Assembly (NCBI GenBank): GCA_035353395.1
Contig: DAOPZL010000030.1
Coordinates: 1-34,389, forward strand
Reading direction: 5' to 3'
DNA length: 34,389 bases
DNA from: UBA1801 sp035353395
GTDB taxonomy: Bacteria > Acidobacteriota > Holophagae > Holophagales > Holophagaceae
Position 1 is the first letter of the stretch, and each line of letters starts with the position of its first letter. The translations under genes were made by a program, and so were the position numbers. The notes below the pieces were generated by a model that did no database searches, was not told the origin of the DNA, and saw nothing but the letters and a program-made list of their open reading frames with translations. Below are positions 9,576 to 16,478 of the stretch, one piece after another.

Positions 9576-10580
9576 ATGTTCCTAGACCATATTCTTCTTC
9601 ATGTCGAGGCCGGACACGGCGGCTCCGGAGCCACCAGCTTCCGCCGCGAGAAGTCCGTGGAGAAGGGGGGGCCGGACGGAGGGGACGGCGGGGCCGGGGG
9701 CTCGGTCCGCGTGCGGGCCGACCGCGCGCTGAACACCCTCAACCCCTACCGGCACAAGCGCGAGTTCGCCGCGGGCCGGGGCGGGAACGGCGAAGGCTGC
9801 ATGAGGCACGGCACGGACGGCGCGAACGTGGTGCTGGACGTTCCCCTGGGGACCATCATCCGCGACCTGCCGAGCGGCGAACAACTGGCCGAGCTCCTGG
9901 AGCACGGCCAGGCCGTCTGCGTGGCCCGGGGGGGCCGTGGAGGGCTGGGCAACGTCCACTTCAAGAGTTCCACGAACCGCACGCCGAGGCATTCGCAGCC
10001 CGGCGAGGACGGCGAGGTGCGGGACATCGAGCTGGAGCTGAAGCTCATCGCCGACGTGGGGCTCATCGGCTTCCCGAACGCCGGCAAGTCCACGCTCGTG
10101 AGCCGCGTGAGCGCCGCGCGCCCCAAGATCGCCGACTACCCCTTCACGACCCTGGAACCCCAGCTCGGGGTGGTGCCCGTGGACGAGGTGGACAGCTTCG
10201 TGATCGCGGACATCCCCGGTCTCGTCGAGGGGGCGGCCCGCGGCGCGGGACTGGGCATCCAGTTCCTGCGCCACGTGGAGCGGACCCGCATGCTGCTCCA
10301 CCTGGTGGACCTTTCGGACCCCGTGCAGGAGCCCGAGGAGGCCATCCGCGTCATCGAAGGCGAGCTCCGGACCTTTTCCGAGGTGCTCTTCTCCAAGCCT
10401 CGCTGGCTGGTCGGGACCAAGCTGGACGCCCTCCAGGACGAGGCTCGGCGCGCGCGTTTCGAGGCCATCTGCCGCAGCCGGGGCCAGGAGCCGATCCTGA
10501 TCTCGGGGGTCACCGGGGAAGGTCTTCGCGCCCTGGTCTTCAAGCTCGGGGCGATGCTGGGGCAGATACGAATCCCATGA
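9576..10580 (+). CDS. obgE: GTPase Obg/CgtA
   Basis: A 334-residue ribosome-associated GTPase needed for 50S maturation and stress responses. Seen: the glycine-rich Obg fold (1-158) with GHGGSGATSFRREK and GGPDGGDGGAGGSV; the G domain with P-loop GFPNAGKS at 165-172, switch region DYPFTTLEPQLGV, G3 DIPG at 212-215 and TKLD as the base-recognition motif. No C-terminal OCT domain is present. The start ATG 9576 (MFLDHILLHVEAG) matches family N termini; the frame extends upstream into rpmA but only as a shadow. nadD overlaps its stop by 4 nt. With a terminator directly upstream, its own promoter must be very close or expression depends on read-through. Confidence 0.96.
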   Translation: MFLDHILLHVEAGHGGSGATSFRREKSVEKGGPDGGDGGAGGSVRVRADRALNTLNPYRHKREFAAGRGGNGEGCMRHGTDGANVVLDVPLGTIIRDLPSGEQLAELLEHGQAVCVARGGRGGLGNVHFKSSTNRTPRHSQPGEDGEVRDIELELKLIADVGLIGFPNAGKSTLVSRVSAARPKIADYPFTTLEPQLGVVPVDEVDSFVIADIPGLVEGAARGAGLGIQFLRHVERTRMLLHLVDLSDPVQEPEEAIRVIEGELRTFSEVLFSKPRWLVGTKLDALQDEARRARFEAICRSRGQEPILISGVTGEGLRALVFKLGAMLGQIRIP

Positions 10581-11206
10581 GTCAGGAAACGGCATCCCGG
10601 ATCGGCCTGCTGGGGGGCGCCTTCAATCCTCCCCACCTGGGCCACCTGAGGCTCGCGGAACTGGCGCTGCGTGCGCTGTGCCTGGACGAGGTCCGGTTCG
10701 TCCCCACGGCCAGGTCGCCGCACAAGGCGGAGCCCGGCGCGGGGCCCGACGCCCGGTCGCGGCTCGGCCTCCTCGAGGCGGCCCTGGCGGGGACGGCCTG
10801 CCCCTTCAGGGTGGAACCCATCGAGATCGAGCGCGGCGGGACCAGCTACACCGTGGACACCCTCGAGGCGCTGTGCCGGCGCGAGCCCGGCCGTGCCTGG
10901 ATCCTGCTTATCGGTTGCGATCAGCTGCCGGGGTTGCCACAATGGCGCCGCATGGATCGGATTCTGGAGCTGGCTTCCCTCGGGGTCGCGCCGCGGCCCG
11001 GCTTCAGCCTTGAGGTTCCCCTGCCGCTCGAGGCCCGGCGCCGCGACCAGTGGTCGGGGGCCCCGGGGGAGCTGGTCTGGCTGCCGGGGACCGGCCTGCT
11101 GCTGTCGTCCTCCGGGCTCCGGTCGGAGATCTCGCGGGGCCACAGCCCCGAAGGACTCCCGATTCAAGTCGAGGCTGCGATCCGGCGAGAAAACTATTAC
11201 CTTTGA
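10577..11206 (+). CDS. nadD: Nicotinate-nucleotide adenylyltransferase
   Basis: 209 residues; makes deamido-NAD from nicotinate mononucleotide and ATP in NAD synthesis. Seen: the nucleotidyltransferase motif GGAFNPPHLGH with HLGH at 20-23, VRFVPTARSPHK for substrate contact, the region TSYTVDTLEAL, IGCDQLPGLPQW and a C-terminal SSSGLRSEIS corresponding to the ISSTxxR motif. The ATG overlaps the obgE stop by 4 nt (ATGA), so translation is probably coupled. The obgE-nadD-rsfS order is common in bacteria. Confidence 0.95.
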   Translation: MSQETASRIGLLGGAFNPPHLGHLRLAELALRALCLDEVRFVPTARSPHKAEPGAGPDARSRLGLLEAALAGTACPFRVEPIEIERGGTSYTVDTLEALCRREPGRAWILLIGCDQLPGLPQWRRMDRILELASLGVAPRPGFSLEVPLPLEARRRDQWSGAPGELVWLPGTGLLLSSSGLRSEISRGHSPEGLPIQVEAAIRRENYYL

Positions 11207-11229
11207 GTTCCACTGACCTGGGAGAGCGA

Positions 11230-11613
11230 ATGACCCTAGATACACGGCTGGCGAGCGTCGTCGAAGCGGCTCGTTCCAAGAAGGCTTTCATGATCCGGCT
11301 GCTGGACGTGCAAGGCATCGCGAGCTTCACCGATACCTTTGCCTTCATGAGCGGGGGAAGCGACCGGCAGAACCGGGCCATCGCCGAGGCCATCGAGGAG
11401 AAGCTGAAGGCGCAGGGCGAGCGCCCCCTCTGCACCGAGGGGGACCTCACCGGCAACTGGATCCTGCTCGACTACGGCGATCTCATCATCCACGTCATGG
11501 ACGAGGACACGCGCCGGCGCTTCAATCTGGAGGGCCTGTGGAGCCAGGGCCGGGAGTACGAGATCCCCCCCGAGGCCCTGCCGTCCGCCCCCACCCCCTC
11601 TTCTGCTTTCTGA
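11230..11613 (+). CDS. rsfS: Ribosomal silencing factor RsfS (Iojap/RsfA)
   Basis: 127 residues. RsfS binds L14 on the 50S subunit and blocks subunit joining in starvation. Seen: the N-terminal helix VVEAARSKKAFMIRLLDVQG, FTDTFAFMSGGSDRQNRAIAEAIEEKLK, and GNWILLDYGDLIIHVMDEDTRRRFNLEGLW, all family motifs. ATG 11230 follows gggagag; the frame is open to 11050 but that portion overlaps nadD. It has a short Pro/Ser/Ala-rich C-terminal tail. It is 23 bp after nadD and 19 bp before the dehydrogenase. Confidence 0.95.
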   Translation: MTLDTRLASVVEAARSKKAFMIRLLDVQGIASFTDTFAFMSGGSDRQNRAIAEAIEEKLKAQGERPLCTEGDLTGNWILLDYGDLIIHVMDEDTRRRFNLEGLWSQGREYEIPPEALPSAPTPSSAF

Positions 11614-11632
11614 TCGAATTTCGGAGATTGCC

Positions 11633-12880
11633 ATGCCCGTGCACAGCGCTTTCGATGCCATGCAGGCCCGCCTCAAGATCGCGGCTGAGCTGTACGGCCT
11701 GGACGAGACCCTCTTCAAGGTGTTCATCCAGCCTCTGCGGTCCGTCATCGTGAGTCTTCCGGTCCACATGGACGACGGCCGGTGGGAAGTCTTCACCGGC
11801 TACCGGGTCCAGCACAGCACCGTCCGCGGCCCCGCGAAGGGCGGCATCCGCTACGACCCGGACGTGACCCTCGACGAGATCATGGCCGGCGCGGCCTGGA
11901 ACACCTGGAAGACGGCCGTGGTGGACGTGCCCTTCGGCGGCGGGAAGGGCGGCATCGTCTGCGATCCCACCACCATGAGCCAGGGAGAGCTGGAGCGGCT
12001 GACCCGCCGCTACACGGCGGACATCATGGACGTCATCGGCGCGGACAGGGATGTCCCGGGCATCGACATGGGCACCAATTCCCAGATCATGGCCTGGGTC
12101 CTGGACACCTACGCCATGCACGCCCGGCGCACGGAGAACGGCGTGGTCACCGGCAAGCCCGTGGGCCTGGGCGGCAGCCTGGGACGCACGGAGGCCACGG
12201 GCCGCGGGATCCTGATCTCCGCGCGCGAGGCCATGCAGCGCCTCGGGAAGCCCCTGGCCGGCGCGACGCTGGCGGTGCAGGGCTTCGGCAACGTGGGCTC
12301 GCAGGCCGCCCGCCTGCTGCACGAAGCCGGGGCACGCATGGTCGCCGTCTCGGACCGGGACGGGGCCATCCGCAACGACCGCGGCATCGACGTGCACGCG
12401 CTGCTGAAGCACCATGCGGAATCGAAGACCGTGGCCGGCTTCAAGGGAGCGGAGCCCATGGACCCGAAGGACCTGCTGACCATGCCGGTGGACATCCTCG
12501 TGCCCGCGGCCACGGACAACCAGATCACGGAGCAGAACGCGGCCAAGGTCCGGGCGAAGGTGGTGGTGGAAGGCGCCAACGGCCCGACCACCCCCGAGGC
12601 CGATCCGATCCTGCTCGCCAACGGCGTGCTGGTCGTGCCCGACATCCTGGCCAACGCCGGCGGCGTCACCGTGAGCTACTTCGAGTGGGTCCAGAACCGC
12701 ATCGGCTACTACTGGCGCGAGCGCGAGGTGAACGAGAGGCTGGTGGAGTACATGACCCACGCCTTCCAGGCCGTCTTTGCCACCACGGACAAGTACAAGA
12801 CCAACCCCCGGATCGGAGCCTACATCCTGGCCCTGGACCGCGTCTCGCAGGCCCAGTACTACCGCGGGTTCTACGCCTGA
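11633..12880 (+). CDS. gdhA: Glutamate dehydrogenase family (Glu/Leu/Phe/Val dehydrogenase)
   Basis: 415 residues; reversible oxidative deamination of glutamate to 2-oxoglutarate and ammonia. Seen: RVQHSTVRGPAKGGIRY with substrate lysine K69, TWKTAVVDVPFGGGKGG with K93 and probable catalytic K105, DVPGIDMGTNSQIMAWV, the dinucleotide-binding loop GFGNVGS at 217-223 with D/R residues following that influence NAD/NADP choice, and the C-terminal DILANAGGVTVSYFEWVQN. The length fits the hexameric bacterial/archaeal type. It lies 19 bp after rsfS, probably the last gene of that transcript. Glutamate as substrate is most likely; a leucine dehydrogenase is less so given the length. Confidence 0.92.
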   Translation: MPVHSAFDAMQARLKIAAELYGLDETLFKVFIQPLRSVIVSLPVHMDDGRWEVFTGYRVQHSTVRGPAKGGIRYDPDVTLDEIMAGAAWNTWKTAVVDVPFGGGKGGIVCDPTTMSQGELERLTRRYTADIMDVIGADRDVPGIDMGTNSQIMAWVLDTYAMHARRTENGVVTGKPVGLGGSLGRTEATGRGILISAREAMQRLGKPLAGATLAVQGFGNVGSQAARLLHEAGARMVAVSDRDGAIRNDRGIDVHALLKHHAESKTVAGFKGAEPMDPKDLLTMPVDILVPAATDNQITEQNAAKVRAKVVVEGANGPTTPEADPILLANGVLVVPDILANAGGVTVSYFEWVQNRIGYYWREREVNERLVEYMTHAFQAVFATTDKYKTNPRIGAYILALDRVSQAQYYRGFYA

Positions 12881-12940
12881 ACGCCGCCCGGAAGGAAGCG
12901 CGCGGGGCGCCGTCGCGGCCCCCGCGGCGTGATTATTTCC
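12881..12940 (+). terminator. Possible terminator after the glutamate dehydrogenase gene
   Basis: acgccgc (12881-12887) can pair with gcggcgt (12924-12930) around an internal GC-rich structure, followed by gattattt. The stem is interrupted and the loop is long, so strength is uncertain. Confidence 0.35.
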
Positions 12941-12974
12941 CTGCGATGACTTATGCTCGCAGAGAGATCTCGCC

Positions 12975-14162
12975 ATGCGCTTCGCCGTGAAGTACACCAA
13001 CAGGGCCGGAGACGTCCTCCTGAAGGACTGGGAGGGGGCCTCCGCGGACGAAGTCGCCGCGCGGGTGCTGGCCGAAGGGAGCTTCCCGCTCGAGGTGAAG
13101 GCTTCGGGCCGCGCGTTCCGGCGCGTCCGCACTCTCCGGACCGACTCCCTGATCATCCTCAACCAGGAGCTGCTCGCGCTCCTCCGGGCGGGCATCCCGC
13201 TGCTGCAGTGCCTGGAGCTGCTGGCGGGGCACGGGAAGGATCCGCTCCTCCGGCGCTCCCTGGAGCGGGTCATGGAGCTGGTGAAGGAGGGCCTGTCCTT
13301 CTCCGAGGCGCTCGAGCAGGCGGGCACCTTCCCGTCCGTCTACCGGGCCAACATCGTCGCCGGGGAGCGCAGCGGGACCCTCCCGGAAGTGATCGCGCGC
13401 TGGCTCGCCTTCCAGGAATTCGCGCAGAAGAGCCGCCGGCGGATCCTGGAGGCCATGATCTACCCGATGTTCCTGGTGGCGGTGCTGGGGGTGGCGCTCG
13501 TCGTGATCTTCAACGTGGTGCTGCCGCGCTTCTCCGAGATCTATTCCGACGGGAGCATCGAGATGCCCGGCGTCACCCGGATGCTGCTGGCCTTCGGGGC
13601 CTTCATGCGGGAGACGGTCTGGATCCAGGTGGGCCTCCTGGGGGCCCTGGCCGTCTTCCTGCGCTGGATGTTCGCCACGGAGGCCGGGAAACGGATCCTG
13701 GAGCGCGGCCTGCTCGCCCTCCCCAGGTTCGGCACGCTCTACCGCATGTACCATTCCTCCGTCTTCGCGAGGACGCTCGGCGTGCTCCTCGCGGGCGGCA
13801 TGCCCGTGCTCCAGTCCCTGGAGGTGATCCAGCGCACCACGCCCTCCGAGCGGATGAAGCTGAGGCTGGTCAAGGTCGCCGAGCTGGTGCGGGGGGGGTC
13901 CTCGCTGCACCAGGCCCTTGAGCGCTCCAGGATGCTCGATCCCCTGGCGGTCGAGATGACCCGCGTGGGCGAGCAGAGTTCCGCGCTGCCCGACATGCTG
14001 AACCACGTGGCGGACTTCTTCGACCAGGAAGTGGAGAAGGCCACCACGGCCATCACCACCCTCATCGGACCCGCCCTGATCCTCTTCATGGGCGTGGTCG
14101 TCCTGGGCCTCCTCCTGGCCGTCTACGTGCCCCTGTTCAACGCGGGCAACATGGTGCGGTGA
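12975..14162 (+). CDS. Type II secretion / type IV pilus inner-membrane platform protein (GspF/PilC family)
   Basis: 395 residues. Two GspF domains in tandem, each a helical cytoplasmic bundle followed by membrane helices: the first includes LLALLRAGIPLLQCLELL and SGTLPEVIARW, with TM near LEAMIYPMFLVAVLGVALVVIFNVVLP; the second includes FARTLGVLLAGGMPVLQSLEVI and SSALPDMLNHVADFFDQEVE, with a final TM ALILFMGVVVLGLLLAVYVPLF. The ATG 12975 follows agagagat. PilC/GspF anchors the assembly ATPase. No other pilus or secretion genes are adjacent, so the gene stands alone here and the partner system cannot be named. Confidence 0.92.
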   Translation: MRFAVKYTNRAGDVLLKDWEGASADEVAARVLAEGSFPLEVKASGRAFRRVRTLRTDSLIILNQELLALLRAGIPLLQCLELLAGHGKDPLLRRSLERVMELVKEGLSFSEALEQAGTFPSVYRANIVAGERSGTLPEVIARWLAFQEFAQKSRRRILEAMIYPMFLVAVLGVALVVIFNVVLPRFSEIYSDGSIEMPGVTRMLLAFGAFMRETVWIQVGLLGALAVFLRWMFATEAGKRILERGLLALPRFGTLYRMYHSSVFARTLGVLLAGGMPVLQSLEVIQRTTPSERMKLRLVKVAELVRGGSSLHQALERSRMLDPLAVEMTRVGEQSSALPDMLNHVADFFDQEVEKATTAITTLIGPALILFMGVVVLGLLLAVYVPLFNAGNMVR

Positions 14163-14164
14163 AG

Positions 14165-14206
14165 GGCCGCTACCTGTAGCGCAGCTTCAGCCACTTCTGC
14201 GGATCC
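14165..14206. repeat. 42-bp duplicate of the LytM gene 3' end (ectopic copy)
   Basis: Identical over 42 bp to 14441-14482, which is the true 3' end of the LytM-domain gene including its stop codon (reverse strand, residues QKWLKLRYR then stop). This copy has no gene attached. It starts two bases after the stop of the GspF/PilC gene and runs directly into the ccacggggcccc end of the first repeat unit. Confidence 0.95.
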
Positions 14207-14208
14207 AC

Positions 14209-14282
14209 GGGGCCCCATCCGCGATCGAGCGAAGCGAGGAGCGGGAGCACAGCGCGGTGCGCTGTGCGATCTGGGGGTAGTC
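14209..14282 (+). repeat. 74-bp hairpin repeat, copy 1
   Basis: Begins with the palindrome ggggcccc, then atccgcgatcg, a variable GC-rich part, gagcgggagc, a perfect hairpin (gcacagcgc 14247-14255, gcgctgtgc 14259-14267, 3-nt loop) and ends gatctgggggtagtc. Identical to 14352-14425 and clearly related to 20456-20537 (opposite strand). Resembles REP-type elements in size and structure. Confidence 0.9.
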
Positions 14283-14351
14283 CAGGTCCCTGATCGTGGG
14301 TGGATCCATGGGTGCCGTTGGAGCAGATCCGGGACGCAATCGAACCAGATG

Positions 14352-14425
14352 GGGGCCCCATCCGCGATCGAGCGAAGCGAGGAGCGGGAGCACAGCGCGG
14401 TGCGCTGTGCGATCTGGGGGTAGTC
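14352..14425 (+). repeat. 74-bp hairpin repeat, copy 2
   Basis: Identical to copy 1 over 74 bp, in the same orientation, offset 143 bp. The hairpin lies at 14390-14410. It is followed by gccgg, a pentamer resembling the cccgg after the third copy (on its strand), which suggests the true end of the element lies a few bases beyond gtagtc. Confidence 0.9.
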
Positions 14426-14440
14426 GCCGGGGTGTCGTCA

Positions 14441-14482
14441 GGCCGCTACCTGTAGCGCAGCTTCAGCCACTTCTGCGGATCC
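14441..14482. repeat. 42-bp duplicate, copy within the intact LytM gene
   Basis: The in-gene partner of 14165-14206: the last codons, the stop and 5 bp beyond of the reverse-strand LytM gene. Identity ends at ggatcc; the gene continues tgcggctggg whereas the ectopic copy continues acggggcccc. Confidence 0.95.
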
Positions 14483-15609
14483 TGCGGCTGGGCCAGGTGG
14501 CGGATCTCGAAGCCGAGGCGGGGGCCTTCCATGGTCTCGCCGACGGTGCCCACAGGCTCGCCGGGCTTCATGACCTGCCCCTTGTTCACGGTGAAGAGGC
14601 TCATGTGGGTGTAGAGGGTGAAGAACCCGCCTCCATGGTCCAGGATCACCATGGGGCCGTAGCTCTGGTAGCTGTCGGCGAACACCACCTTCCCTTCGGC
14701 CACGGCCTGGACCTGGGCGCCGGGATCGGCGGCGATGAGCAGGCCCGACTGCACCGTGCGAGTGTGGAACTTGGGGTGGATCTGCTCCCCGAACCCCTGG
14801 GCCAGGGTGCCCTCCACCGGGCGGGGGAGCTCGCCCCTCAGGGCCGCGAAGGGCCCCGTGCCCTCGAAGGATTCGGTTCTGTTCCTGCTGAGGAGGGCCG
14901 AAAGCATCCGTTCCAGCTGGATCGCCTCCTCGGCGAGGTCGGCCTGGATGTCCTTCTGCCTGGCCTCGTCCTGGCCCAGGTTGTCCAGGAACGCCTGCAG
15001 CCGGTCCTCGTTCAGCTTGAGGTTCGCCTGGAGCTTTGCGGTCTCCTTCTCCTCCTGGGCCAGCCGCTGCGCGGCCACCTGGAGTTCCTTCTCCCGCTGC
15101 GCGAGTTCGTCCTGGAGGCGCTTCACGAGGTCCAGCTTGCGCCGTTCCAGGTTGCGCCAGTAGGCCAGATAGCGGCCGTTCACGAGGTACTCGTCGAAGC
15201 CGGAGAGGGACGGGAAGAAGCTGAGGCCCCCCCACGGACCCAGGGCCTGCATCCAGCGGACCTGCTTCCGCAGCTCGACCCGCAGCCGCTGGATCTCCAG
15301 CTGGATGCTCTCCTTCTGGAGGCTGATCAGGCGGACCTCGGCCTCCGTCTGGTCCCGCTTGAGCTTGGCCTCGTCCGCCTGGACCCGGGCCCGGTCCGCC
15401 TGGAGCGAGATGCCCTGCATCTCCACGAGCACGCCCTTCCGGCGCTTGTTCAAGGCTTTCACCTGGTGATCCACCTGGTTCAGGCGGGACTGCACTTCGG
15501 CCAGGCGGCGCTTCACCGCCGCGGGGTCCTGGGTCGCGGGCGGCTGGGCCCGGGCCAGGAGCGCCAGCAGCGCGAGGACGAGGCCCCGCGTCGGCCGGGA
15601 GCGGATCAC
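14446..15609 (-). CDS. EnvC-like coiled-coil protein with degenerate LytM (M23) domain
   Basis: 387 residues from a GTG start whose GTGA overlaps the stop of the upstream membrane-protein gene. Seen: a signal peptide (hydrophobic GLVLALLALLA); a long coiled coil about residues 30-240 rich in Leu, Lys, Glu and Gln; and a C-terminal LytM fold about 275-387 with GLLIAADPGAQVQAVAEGKVVFAD and GGGFFTLYTHMS. The M23 zinc motifs are missing: the usual H-x(3)-D is SGLLIAAD and the final HxH is RLGFEIR. This matches EnvC/NlpD-type proteins, which activate amidases rather than cut peptidoglycan. The frame is open further upstream but as a shadow of the next gene. The 3' end is duplicated at 14165-14206. 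Confidence 0.85.
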   Translation of the reverse strand: MIRSRPTRGLVLALLALLARAQPPATQDPAAVKRRLAEVQSRLNQVDHQVKALNKRRKGVLVEMQGISLQADRARVQADEAKLKRDQTEAEVRLISLQKESIQLEIQRLRVELRKQVRWMQALGPWGGLSFFPSLSGFDEYLVNGRYLAYWRNLERRKLDLVKRLQDELAQREKELQVAAQRLAQEEKETAKLQANLKLNEDRLQAFLDNLGQDEARQKDIQADLAEEAIQLERMLSALLSRNRTESFEGTGPFAALRGELPRPVEGTLAQGFGEQIHPKFHTRTVQSGLLIAADPGAQVQAVAEGKVVFADSYQSYGPMVILDHGGGFFTLYTHMSLFTVNKGQVMKPGEPVGTVGETMEGPRLGFEIRHLAQPQDPQKWLKLRYR

Positions 15610-16388
15610 TTCCTGGCCTTCTTCGCGGCGCTGCGGCCCGGTTTTCCGGGCAGGAGCAGCAGGAGGGCGGCCAGGGCGAGGGGGCCCCCGATCGCCAGGG
15701 GCAGGGCCGACCAGGCCAGGGCGTCGCTGGGGAGCGACTCCGTGGGCAGGGCGTGCCCGAGGAGGGCCGCCGTCTTCACGCCCCAGGCGGGGAGTTCCAG
15801 CTCGGATCCCCACTCGCCGACCCAGGCCAGGATCTTGCCGACCGAGGCCAGGGCGTAGGCTCCGAGGACGGCCAGGCCCCGGTTGGACTTCATCGCCAGC
15901 CCGAGTACCCCCGCCCAGAGCAGGAGCTGGAGGCCCAGGAGGACGCCGTTGAGGTCGGCCTGCAGGATCCGGTTCCAGGGGCCGGCCGTGCCGGCATGGC
16001 CGAGGGGGCTGCCGAAGAACTTGAAGGCGGAGGCCAGGATGGGGAGCATGGCCACCTGGCTGAGGAAGAGGCCGTGGGCGAGGGCCAGCGCGGTGCCGAG
16101 GAAGAGGCCCTTGAACCGCTCGCCCCTCGAGCCCGCGGCCAGCCATTCGCCCATGGGCAGGAAGCCGCCCAGCACGAGGACCGCCGGGACCAGGGTGTAG
16201 ATGAGGCGGCCGAGGTTCTCCACGGCGATGCCCGGCGCGTCGGAGCCGATGGGGATGGCCGTGCCGAAGACCACGAGCTGGGTGCCGTCCGGGCCGAAGC
16301 CCTGGATCGCTCCCAGGGCCAGGCCCGCCAGGAGAAGGCTCGCCAGAGTCCAGGCGACGCGCAGGCGTGAACTTCCGAATCGGTCCAT
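15606..16388 (-). CDS. Polytopic membrane protein of unknown function
   Basis: 260 residues, which I do not recognise. About seven hydrophobic segments are visible: VAWTLASLLLAGLALGAI, LIYTLVPAVLVLGGFLPMG, LFLGTALALAHGLFLSQVAMLPILA, GVLLGLQLLLWAGVLGLAM, GLAVLGAYALASVGKILAWV, and a C-terminal LPLAIGGPLALAALLLLLP, followed by a basic tail GRSAAKKARK. No catalytic motif is seen. It overlaps the EnvC-like gene by 4 nt, so the two are co-translated and may act together in the envelope. It is divergent from the M20 peptidase gene, with 90 bp between the starts. Confidence 0.75.
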   Translation of the reverse strand: MDRFGSSRLRVAWTLASLLLAGLALGAIQGFGPDGTQLVVFGTAIPIGSDAPGIAVENLGRLIYTLVPAVLVLGGFLPMGEWLAAGSRGERFKGLFLGTALALAHGLFLSQVAMLPILASAFKFFGSPLGHAGTAGPWNRILQADLNGVLLGLQLLLWAGVLGLAMKSNRGLAVLGAYALASVGKILAWVGEWGSELELPAWGVKTAALLGHALPTESLPSDALAWSALPLAIGGPLALAALLLLLPGKPGRSAAKKARK

Positions 16389-16478
16389 GGGGTCTCCGTT
16401 TGAATCGATTCTACCCGGGCTTCATCATGGGGAAGGACCGGGGCAGGATCCCGGACTGAACCCCACGGAGCCTCCACC

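Larger units (their letters stand above)
14207..14440. mobile_element. Composite repeat insert flanked by a 42-bp duplication
   Basis: 234 bp lying between two identical 42-bp stretches. It carries two direct copies of a 74-bp repeat separated by 69 bp, with 15 bp (gccggggtgtcgtca) before the second flank. Removing the insert plus one flank would leave the convergent LytM and GspF/PilC genes about 7 bp apart. No coding gene or transposase is inside. That it is mobile is inference from the flank structure and the second locus at 20397-20578. Confidence 0.5.

Noticed and set aside
14170..14361. 63-codon reverse ORF ending QKWLKLRYR in the repeat region
   Set aside because: The C-terminal residues come from the duplicated LytM gene end, the rest is read through repeat DNA; not a gene.
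14209..14425. CRISPR array
   Set aside because: Only two units of 74 bp with a 69-bp spacer, strong internal hairpin and a dispersed third copy; no cas genes.
14296..15858. 520-codon plus-strand ORF opposite the LytM gene
   Set aside because: Antisense shadow of a coiled-coil gene with clear LytM domain; no recognisable motif of its own.
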